From the NCBI RefSeq assembly GCF_030125375.1, contig NZ_JASJUU010000005.1, positions 62,001 to 126,000 of the forward strand: a DNA stretch of 64,000 nucleotides. Direction: 5' to 3'. Made by a program: the position numbers and the translations under genes. This stretch comes from Pseudoalteromonas umbrosa (GTDB taxonomy: Bacteria > Pseudomonadota > Gammaproteobacteria > Enterobacterales > Alteromonadaceae). The notes beneath the pieces were generated by a model that had not been told where the DNA came from, made no database searches, and worked only from the letters and a program-made list of their open reading frames with translations. This document shows positions 17,405 through 29,400 of the stretch, one piece after another. Positions within the stretch are counted from its first letter, which is position 1; each line of letters starts with the position of its first letter.

Positions 17405-20400
17405 TTAACTGTGCAGTATGTAGCGTTTTTCTATCTGCGTAACAAGCGCTTGCATGTCCGCCTTGTTTTGTAAAATTGATAGATGGTCTCCTGCCACTTC
17501 CAGTGCAGTAAGGTTCTCCACCACACGCTGCCAGCCCATGTCTAATTTCACTGCTCGCCCCTCAAACTCTTTGGTGTCTGCAGCTTTGATGACTTTGACT
17601 TTCACATCCAACAACGGCGTATCAATCACCACATTCGACAGCAACTGGGCTTTATATACTTGATAAAATGTTGCTAATTGCTGTGCTGACATATGCACGT
17701 CAACGTGTGAGAGCCAATCTGACAAAAGCGCAAACTTTGCCATTCCAGCCATTTGACTATAGTGCTCAATTTCATTTTGTCGCGGCGAAAGACTGAAAAA
17801 TTCACATAAGTCATGTAACACAAACTTGTCAATTTGTCGTTCATCAACAGATGCGTTGGGCTGACTGGGCAACGGGGTATCTAAAATGGTCAACGAGGTA
17901 CACGTCAATTCACTGTGCTGCGAAAGAAGGCACAGCTCATAGCCAATGAATGCACCAAATGAATGTGTCACGACATGGACTTGCTCAAAATCGCGCTCCA
18001 GCACTTGCAGATAATGTTTCGCTGTCTGATGAATATCGCCTATCACATCAGGTTTGTCGGCGATTAAATCTGGCTGCAAGCCATAAACAGGGATACGTGC
18101 GTCAAGTTTATCCACCAACTGCACAAATGAAATGAGCAAACCGCCTGCGCCCGCTATCAGCACCACAGGCGTAAAGCCCACTTCCCCTTGCTGCAAACAC
18201 ATCACGCTAGTCGGTGCATTTTCCTGCTGATACTCCGTAGCACACTGGGTATCTATAAAATTAGCCAGCGACCGCACTGTACTATGTTGCATCACGGCAG
18301 CTAAAGGCACTGTGATTGCTAATTGAGATTGGATCTCAGCCACCAACTGCATGACCAACAATGAATGACCACCGAGCACAAAAAAGTCATCATCTAGCCC
18401 GACAAGATCAACTTTAAGCAGCTGAGCAAATCGCGCTGCAATGCCAACCTCAAGGCGACTTTGCGGTTTTGCCTTAGCGTGAGTTTGCAAACTCAACCCT
18501 TTTGCATGAGCAACCAACGCTTTGCGATCTAGCTTACCGCTACTAGTATGCGGCAATGCATCGATTGAGGTGATAAGCTGCGGGACCATATAACTTGGTA
18601 GCTTAGCACTGAGTATCTCGTGCAGCTCTGATGCATCCCCCTGCAAACTTGCTGACTCGATAAACGCAACCAATTGTTCATTGCCACTACTATCTTGGCG
18701 CACCACGACAGCGCAGTTACCAATGCCTGCAATGGCCATCAACTGACTTTCAATATCCGCAAGCTCAATGCGATAGCCCCGGACCTTCACTTGACCATCT
18801 CGGCGACCTAAAAAGATAACTTCGTTGCGCGCATTCAGCTTCACCAAGTCACCGCTTTTATACAGTCTCAACCCGGTATGAGAGTCAGTGATGAATGCCT
18901 CAGCGGTTTTTTTAGTATCTCCTAAATAGCCTCTTGCAAGGCCGACACCACTAATGTACAGCTCACCAGCAACATACTGGGGCAATGGCCTGAGCTGTGC
19001 ATCTAACACATGTAATTGCAATCCGTTTACAGGGCGGCCTATGGCAATGTCTTCATCTTGCCAATCCGTTACTTCTTGCAAGGTAGCTGAAATGGTAGTC
19101 TCAGTTGGCCCATAAGCATTGACCAAACGTATCTGAGTACCTTGATTTTTTTGCCATGATTTGAGTGCCGCAAGCTGCATTTGCTCACCCCCAATGGTGA
19201 TCAATCGCAAAGACGAACTAAATTCCTGAGGCACTGCACACAGCTGGTGCCAATATGCTGTGGGCAAACTCATTAAGCTAATATCCGCATCATGCGTTAA
19301 CTCACTGAGCCTTGCAGTATCAAGCAGCTGGGACGGCTCAGCCATCACTAAAGTCGCGCCTCTAAGCAAGGCGCAAAAAACCTCTTCGGCAAATACATCA
19401 AAGCTAAAGCTGGCAAATTGCAGGTAGTTATCTGCGCTATTTATCTCATATTGCGCGGACAAGCTGCGTACATAATTAAGGATACTGCGCTGCTCTACCA
19501 TCACCCCTTTTGGCACGCCAGTGGTGCCTGAGGTATAAATCACGTAGCCCAGATCCGATCCTAGGCTTGTTGATTTTAAAGCATCACCTGAATAGCAATC
19601 TAATTGCGCATTAACGTCATCAACTTGATAAGTGCGGCATGGTGCATCTTGGTCTTGCCAAATCGCGCTATCCGTTAATACTAATGCGGCTTGGCACGAT
19701 GCCACTATCAGCTGTTTTCTTTGCAGCGGCAGTGCCGATGTCAATGGCACATACGCTGCGCCCGCTTTTAATACCGCCAAAACGGCAATGATAAGATCAG
19801 CTCTAGGCTCAATGGCAATTCCGACAATCGGCTGCGAGTCACGGTGCCCTATCTGCTCCACCAGCCAGTGGGCGAGTCGATTACTCTGCGCATCCAGCTC
19901 TGCATAGCTCAAGCACGCGCTGGGGCTGATATCCCCGTTATCAAAATAGACCAAAGCTGTTTCACAGCTGTGTTCAGCCGCTGTTTGCATAAACGCATCT
20001 GCAAGTGTTTCAGCCCGTGGCGTGTACTCGTCAACCGTATGTGCCTTATCGGCCAATTCAAAGCGGGTAAATTCGCTCTCAACTTGCCCATGTAAGGTAT
20101 TTGACAGTTCGCACAGCTTTTGTGTCGGTTGCTCACATACTTGTTTGAGCAACTGGGCCAACATTGCGACAAAGTGCTGGCTCTGTGCTTCGTTTAATAC
20201 ACAGGTTTGATAACACAGAGTCAAAGACAACTGCTTATCTCCCCCTACGACGAGGGAGAGCGGATAGTGGGTCTGATCTTGATAGTCACTGCTGATGATT
20301 TCAAACGGCAGGCTCGGCCCTTGAGACAAAGGATCGGTCGGATAGTTCTCAAACACATACAGCACATCAAACAAATCCTGCTGATTGTCTATCTGGCTCC

Positions 20401-23400
20401 ACGTTTGCACATCACTTAAGCTGCTATGGGGATATTGACTCAGTGCAGTCACATTGGCTTTAAATCCCTGCAAATAGTCAGCGACACACATCTGCATATC
20501 AATCTGGGTATACACAGCTTGAGTGTTAATGTAAGGACCAACACGGCTGGCCATATTGCTAAGTGCAGTCGGACGCCCCGCAACCGTTTGACCAAACATT
20601 ACCTCACTGCGACCCAAACAAACACTCAACCAATAAGCGAAGACAGCTTGGATAAGTTGATTGGCAGTTAACCCCAGTTCTGAGGCAGTTTGAGCCATCC
20701 CTTGGCACTGTGCTTCGCTCAGTACCTGATGACACTCCTGATATTGCACTGGCTCATTTATAGTGGTTTTGAGACAGTCACTGATCAAAGTCGGTGAGTC
20801 GATATCGCTAAGATATACTTGCCAAAACGCAGCTTCTTCAGCACGGTCCCGCTGTTGTGTATAAGCAATATACTCTGCAAAGTTATCTGAACGTATCGCC
20901 GCGGTTTGGCCGTCGATGCGCGCATTATAAAAGCGCAGCAGCTCACTAAATAAAACAGGTAATGACCAGCCATCCATGATCATATGATGATAAGTCCAAA
21001 TAAAGCCAACACGCTGCTCGGACATTAACACCAATTGCAATCGCATACAGGGCGCTTGGTTCAGCACTATACCTTGCTGATACGCCTGCTGGGCTAACTG
21101 ATCAAAATAGACCCCTTGCTCCTCCTGCCCTTGAATATTGATCAATTCAACCGGGGTTTCGGCCTGCTCTAACACCACCTGCACAGGCTGGCCATCAAGC
21201 GATGTAAATGCGCTGCGCAAAATGCTGTGCTGCTTGATGACTTGCTGCCATGCATAGATAAACGCCTCACAGTCAAAGTTGCCAGCAAACATAAAGCAAC
21301 ACTGCTCAAGGTAAGGGCGCGCTGATTGACTTTTTGCATCTGCTAACTGAGTTTGAAACCACATCCCTTGCTGCAATGGACTGAGCGGGTAAATGTCTGC
21401 GACAGCCTGCTCAGGGGATTGGGCGATTAGCTGAGCGAGTCCTCGATTAGAACAGGTGGGAAGTAAATGAAAATCACTTTGCGTGTAATGACGCCTTGTT
21501 TGCTGTGAGCAGTGGGTAAGTACTTCATCTATCGCACTTTGTAATTGAGCGACAAACGCCTCAGCTGTGGCCTGAGAGATCTGCATTGCATCAAAGTCAC
21601 AGTGCATACACAAACACTCAGCTTGAATCGAAGAAGTAAGCTGCATAGCGTAAAAACAATGATTGTCTGGTGCTATCAAGTCCCCACAAGACTCATTCAC
21701 ATCACTTAGTGGACCCGCACTGTGGATCACGCTATCAAGTTGACCAAGGTAATTAAAAAACACCAATTTGCTGGTGTCTATCGCCAATGCTTCTCTCACC
21801 TTTGCATCTGAATGCAAGTAACGCAACGTACCGTAATCACTGGCTTTGTCTTGCACGGCAGCCAATGCTTCTTTAGCCGCGCAGATCATGTCTCCCATCG
21901 TCGTAGCATTTACAAAGAGATGCAGTGGATACATGGCGGTCATCCACCCCACAGTGTCACTGCTATCTATCTGGCCCTGCAGTGCTCCTCGACCATGCCC
22001 TTCCATCATCAATACATGGGATTGCGCATCAGTTAACTTAAATAATGTCAGATGTACTGCAGCCAATAGTAAGGTTTGAATTTGCGTGCCATAAGCCTTA
22101 TTGGCAACTGTCAGTAAGGCTTGCGTCTGCGATGTAGTGAGTTTTAATTGCAGACTGTGAACTGTCACCTGAGCGGCTGTTTGTTCATGCATGTCAAAAT
22201 ATGTTTGCTTACTGGCGGCTTGCACTACTGGCAACCAATCATCCACCTTGGCATGATGTTGTGCATGATCTCGCAGCGCCTGCGACACTTGTTGAATACT
22301 GACTTTAGGCGGTATTAAAGATATCGCGTCATCTGTAACACTCATTTGCAGGGCATGAAATAAGCCCTCCAAAACAAGACGCCAAGATACGCCATCAATG
22401 ATCAGGTGATGGGCAATGATACACACGCGGTTTTTAACGTCTTTCTGACCCGTATCTGCCATGATAAAGCGCACTAAAGGCGAGCCATTAAATTTCAAGC
22501 TCCGCTGCCATTGCTGACAGGTATTTTGCCACGCATCCTGCCAGTCACCCTTACAGCTCAGGTCGCAAGTATGGACAATGGCAGATGCACAAAGCCCATC
22601 AACAAAATGCAGTGTGTTGTTTGCCGCTACCGTCAACCTTAAACTATCATGACGTGCGATAAGTGCTGTAACGGCTGCTTCCAATTGCAAAGCGGAGACA
22701 CTCTTATCTAGCCCCAACATCACCGCTTGGTTCCAGTGCGTAGGTAATGCAAATTGCTGCTCAAAAAACCAGTACTGTGTGGGTAATAGACTGGCTTTTC
22801 CACGACTTGGCACATAAGTCACTTGATTGCTTGGCGTGCTGTCTATGCAAAGAGCAGCCTGCGCGAAATGTGTACTTAACTGCGCGACGCTTGAATAAGT
22901 CAACACATCAGAGACGGCTAAATCAAAGCCCAATGCCCGCGCCCGAGTAGCAATTTGAATGCTTAAAATCGAATCCCCACCCATGGCAAAAAAGTCATCA
23001 GCAGGCTGTAAATCAGGCCGTTTCAATAACGTGCGATAAACCTGTAATAACGCACGACTCGACTCTGGCAGCCCTTCTTCGGTATCTGTAGAACTGACCG
23101 TCGGTACGCTAACCTTGTGCTTTACTTGCATGCGCAGCGATGGCTTATCCACCTTGCCATGGGGCGTCAGCGGCATCTCAGCCAACAATACATACTCACT
23201 GGGCAGCATATGCGCTGGCAGAGCATCACAAAGTTGTGCTTCTAACTGCTTAGAAAGTGTTTGCTCATCCAAAGCAGCAGTTTGGCAAATAAAGGCCACT
23301 AAACAGGCGCCCGCATCACCTGAATCACACAGCAATACAATCGCTTGCTCTACTTCTGGTAAGACACTCAGTTGGCTCTCAATTTCATCCAGCTCAATGC

Positions 23401-26400
23401 GATAGCCACGCAGCTTGATTTGGTCATCATTACGACCAATGTAAGCTAAACGCCCATTTGCAATCTGCCTGACCAAATCCCCTGTGCGATATACTCGCAT
23501 TGACTCACCAGTGGGCGCACGCCAGTTAATAAAGCGCTCAGTGGTAAGCGCGGTGCGCCCCAAGTAGCCACTTGCCAAACTGTCGCCTGCAATGCAAAGC
23601 TCGCCGATAGCGCCACTAGGTTGCAATTGTTGCTGGGCGTTTAAAATGAGCAACTGGGTATTATCAATGGGCAGGCCAATATCCGGCGTTGTTGCGCCCA
23701 AGTCAACGAGACCAGAAGTGGCAACCACGGCGCTTTCCGTCGGCCCATAATTATTAATGAGGGCAAATGGATGCCCCGAGGTATCCACTGGCGCTAATTT
23801 ATCACCACCGACCATCAAGTAACGCAATGACAGCGGATTAAACTCGCTGTCAGCTAAAACCGCCTGCGCAACGGGTGTCGCTAAAAAACTATGGGTGACT
23901 TGGTGAATTTGCATTGCTTGCGTCAAACGCCGTGCATCACTAAAAGTCGCCTTTGGTAAAAATACCAATTGCGCACCCGCCACCAAATAAGGCCACACTT
24001 CCCATGCCGCGGCATCAAATGCGACGCTGGCAGTCTGTGTCGCTACAGAGTGGCTATCTACAGCAAAGGCGCGCTGGTGCCACTGGCACAAGTTCATTAA
24101 TCCTTGATGGGTATTCATCACCCCTTTTGGTTGACCTGTGGTGCCGGAGGTGTAAATCACATAAGCGAGCTGCGCGGAATTTGCAGGGAGCGACGGCAAC
24201 ATCGCCCCTTGAATAGACGTTAAATCGAGGGCGTCTACATCAATCAGTTGAGCCGAGCTAACATCTCTATGATTTAACAAATCGAAGCCTGAAGAGTTTG
24301 TTAGTACAAACTTACAATCACTATCTTTGGCAATAAATTGGATCCGAGACTGAGGGTAACTCGGGTCAACTGGCACATAACATGCGCCTGCTCGCATCAC
24401 CGCAAGCAGCGCGGTGATCCATCGACTCCCAGCAGATAGGCAGATCATCACCCGGTCGTCATTTTGTAGCCCTTGCTCAGTTAAATACATGGCAAGCTGT
24501 TCGGCAGCTGACAGCAGCTCGCCATAATTCATGCATGTGCCATCTCTGTCGACAAGTGCAGTTTGGTTGGCACACTCGGTATTCTGATGAGCCCAAATAG
24601 GCTGAAGTACGCTCGGCGAACACAGCGCGTATTGCTCACCACATAACATCCGTTTTTGCCATGTTTCAGTTTTTACTAATGGCAGTTCAGTTACCCGCTG
24701 ATCTAGGTTTGTCACCGCCGCTGTCACCATGGCCTCAAACGCGTCAGCCAATCCCGCGATTGAATGATGGGAAAATAGGGTTTTATCATAAACCCAATTG
24801 AGCCGTATGCCATCAGACTGCTCACTACAAGTTAAGTCGAGCTCAAACTTTGCCTGACTATTGGGCTCATCCAATGCAGTGACTTGTATATCGCCTAATG
24901 TCAACTCAGTGTGATCTTTGGGGTCAAACGCAAAGCTGATTTGAAATAAGCTGTGATGGCTCAGGTCTGTGTGCGGTTCACAGAGCGCTGATATTTGCTC
25001 AAAAGGCACCGCTTGATGCTCATGTACAGCTAAGATCTGCGCTTTTTGCGCAGCCAATAACGATTCGAGCGTCATCTCTGGTGTAAACTGCACGCGAATG
25101 GGGAGTACATTAACAAAAAAGCCAACAATGTCTTTGAGCTGAGCATGGTGACGCCCAGAAAATGGTGAACCTACCACCACATCAGATACTTGACTGCAAC
25201 GGGCAATACACACAGAAAATAACGTGTGTAGCCACATAAAATGGCTCATCCCTAAACGCTGACATTGCAAAGTAATGTGTTCAGACAAAGCGCTGTCAAA
25301 GTTGCTAATGTGTGTTGCACCGAGTTGCTGAGACTGATTGCTACGCACCCCATCCAAAGCCAGCTCATGCACCTGAGGCGCCCCTGCCAAATAGTTTTGC
25401 CAAAACGCCTGATGTGCCGCGCCTTGCAACTGTGATTGCTGCCATATTGCGTAATCAAGATAGGTAATTTTTTCAGTAACCTCACAGCCCACATCAGCTT
25501 TAGTGCCATCGCACGCATGCTGATATTCCACAGCGAGGTCATCAACGATAAGTCGTAAAGCGTGCGCATCACAGGCAATATGATGCACATTGATGCGTAA
25601 CTTAAACTCTCTTTGCGATAACTTCAGTAAGTGCACTCTGATCATCAAGTCTCGCTCAAGGTCGAATGCCTGCTGGTCATCATCGCGCTGTAGTTTACGC
25701 CAAGTAAGGTTACTCTGCTGAGCAGACTTATCAGAGACATCCACCACCTGCAAAGGCACAGAAAAATCGGGAAGAACGCGCTGTTTCGGTGCACCAGATT
25801 GATCTGTATATATCACTGTTCTTAAAATAGCGTGGCGCTCAATTACCTGCTGCCAAGCGGCTTCAAAAGCACTTAAATTCAATTCCCCTTTAAGTAAAAA
25901 TGACATGGGAACGTGATAAACAGCGACAGCTTGCTCAGCGCCCTGAATGCTATCTAACGCCCACAACCGCTGCTGAGCAAACGAAACAGGGCCCTGTGTT
26001 TGCTGTGTACACTGTAATGCTGGAACTACTGATGCCTCACTTACAGAGGCTTTATCAGCCAGCCGCTGTGCCAGCGCTTTAACACTGGAATATTGGAACA
26101 ACTCAGAAAGCACAGCATCTAAGCCAAAGCGTGCTTTTAAGTAATAACACAGCTCTACTGCAAGCAATGAATGCCCGCCCAGAGTAAAAAAGTCATCCTG
26201 CAAGCCAACGTCATGGGGGCATTGCAATACAGACTTGAACGCATCCGCGACTTGTATTTCAACAGGTGTGGCGGGCGCTTCAAAAGGTGCTTTATCGTTA
26301 TCTATTTCAATTAAAGATAACAACGCTTTTTTATCTACCTTGCCATTCACTGTCAGTGGCATCTTAGACACAGAGCTTGCAAAGCTCGGCAGCATAAAAT

Positions 26401-29400
26401 CAGGTAGAGTGGCTTTTAAAAAGGTGTTTAGCTGGGCACTTAAATCAGTAAAAGCCGCATCATCACCTTCGGTAATAAATGCTGCAACGTAAGCGCCTTT
26501 AACTGGATGCTGGTTGAGTATCACTACCGCTTCATCAACCCAAGGGTGCATCCTGAGCTGATTTTCTATTTCACCCAACTCAATACGGTATCCACGCACT
26601 TTAACTTGGTCGTCAATACGACCGATGTACGTCATTTCTCCATCCGGCAGCAGTCGCACTAAATCTCCTGAACGATACAGCCTTTCGCTATGTCCCTTTG
26701 CTAAACTCAGTTCAACAAATCGTTGCTGGTTTAGCTCAGGGCGTTGCCAATAGCCCCGTGCGACACCTTCACCGCCAACATATAACTCGCCAATGGCACC
26801 TTGCGGCAGCAGGCGCTGTTGGTTGTCTAACACATAACTAGATGTCGTTTGGATGGGTTTACCTATGTTACTTTGGCCAACGGCAAGATCCTCATCACTG
26901 AGGCGCTTAAAAGTGACATGCACCGTGGTTTCTGTGATCCCATACATATTGATCAACTGACATGCCGGTACCAGCTTGCGCCATGGTTTGATTTTGCTCG
27001 GTTGCAGCGCTTCGCCACCAAAAATAACATATCGAATGGTTGGCTGCTGATGGGTTTCTTCCACCAGCCGCTGCATACAACTTTGCAGCACATAAAACGC
27101 ACTGGGCGTTTGGTTTAATACTGTCACGCCTTCGCGAAGTAGTAGCTTAGCAAACGACTCGGTATCTTTTGCCGTATCACTATCAACCACCACGAGCTTG
27201 CCGCCAAACAAGAGCGCGCCGTACATTTCCCAGACCGAAAAATCAAAGCAAAACGAGTGAAATAGACTCCACACATCTTGTTCATTAAAATCAAATAAGC
27301 TCGGCTCAGTAAACAGCAAACGTACGACATGGCGATGCTCTATTTGCACCCCTTTGGGCTTGCCTGTGGTACCTGAGGTATAGATCACATAGGCAAGGTG
27401 ATCCGGCTGTATCTTTGGCGCAACAAATTGACGGCCACTGTGCGCGTCAATCGCTCTATCTGCGACAATGCACCGCACTGTAAGCTGAGAAAACAAGGCT
27501 GCACTTTGCTCATCACACACCAACAAATCACTGTTGATATCCGATAGGATGTATTCAATTCGCTCTTGTGGGTAACTTGGGTCTATAGGGACATAAGCAC
27601 CGCCCGCTTTTAGAATCGCCAGCAATGCAGCCACCATGTCGGTGCTGCGCGTCATGCTCACAGGTACCAACTGCTGAGGTTTTACGCCTTCAGCAATTAA
27701 CGCGCAAGCAAGGGCATCAATGCGCACTCCAAGCTCGGTGTACGTAAGCGAAGATGTGCCATCGGTCACCGCAGTACGCGAGTCAACATTGATGACCTGC
27801 TGTTCTAATAACGAAACGATGCTGTGTTGCTCTGGCCAACTCGCTTGGCACTGCGGCTGAGAGAGCAGTTGATTGGCATGTGACTCATCCAATAAGGGCA
27901 CATCCCCCACTGCCATAGTCGGGTGATTGACTATGCCTTCGAGCATCACGGCAAAGCTGCTTGCCCAATTTTGAATCGTTTCCCTGTGGTAAAGATCACT
28001 GTCATACTTCCAGTGAACCACCAAAGCCTCACCATCAAACTGGGCATGTAATTCGAGGTCACACTTAACCGCAACGCTCTGATTATCTAATGCTTTACAC
28101 TCTTCCACCTCAAGCCCATTTAACGTCAGAGTTTGCTCATCCGGTTGGGTTAAGGAAAATAAGATTTGTACTACAGGATGATGGCTTAAATCTCGCGTTT
28201 GGCCTAAGTGTTCAACCAATTTATCAAAAGGCAATGCTCGATATTCCAGCGCTGCTAAATTACGCGCTTTTTGCTCTGCAAACCATTGCTCACAAGAAAG
28301 CTGCTCATCGACTTCTGCATGCATCACTAAAGTGTTCACGAACAAACCAATCAAGTGTTCCAGCTGCGGGTTATCACGCCCAAGTACTGGTGTGCCAACT
28401 ACCGCCCGAGATTGCTGGTTCAATCGTGCAATAAACAGCATGACACCGCTACTTAGCCACATAAAAAGTGAACTCTGCTGCGCAGAAGATAAAGAAACTA
28501 TACGCTTCGTGAGATCAAGAGAGAGGGATTGCACATAGCGCGCACCCTGCTCTGTTTGCACGGCCATTCTCGGCTTATCACTTGGCAATGATTGCAGCGG
28601 ATCCAAGCCTGCTAATTGCGATTTAAAATATGCCAGATGGGCAGAAAAACTCTCATCACACAGCTGTGCTCGCTGCCACGCCGCATAGTCAACGTACTGT
28701 AGCGCCAAAGTAGGTAATTGTAACTGTGACTTGCTCAGAGCGGCGTTGTAAATGGTCGCTACTTCGTCCACTAAATTCGCCATAGATGCACCATCTGAGA
28801 CGATATGGTGCATATTAAAAAATAACCGGTGCTGATGCGTATCAGACAGCACTAAAACACGGATTAAACAGCCGCTTTCAAGGTTAAATTCTTGTGTGCA
28901 AAAATGCTTAATATGGCTGTCGATTTGCTCGGCTTTTTCATCATTTGATAACTGGCTGACATCAAGCCACTCAAACGGTGTTTCAAAGTCTCGCATGATG
29001 CGTGCATAGGGCTTACCATTTGACTCATCCCCAGCAAGAAACTGGCAGCGCAAACTTTCATGACGCTCAATCACTTGCCCAATGGCGTATTTCAAAGCAT
29101 CAACATCAAGCTCTCCAGTTAAGCGAAAAGAGGCTGGCATGTAATACTGCTGGCCACCATGCAGCTGCTCAATAAACCATAAACTCTCTTGTGCAAAACT
29201 CAGCGGGAGCTGTTCGGTACGCGCTATTGGAGGAATAATCCCATCGTGCGCTGCCACTGTGTGGGTTCGCTGTTGTTGAAAATAGCTTACTAAGTCTGCT
29301 TTATTGGCGATGACCTTGCTTTTAAGTGCTTCAGGAAAAGTATCTTTTTGACGAAATGCCAAGCGGCCATCTTTTTCGTATAACGTGACCCCTGCATCTA

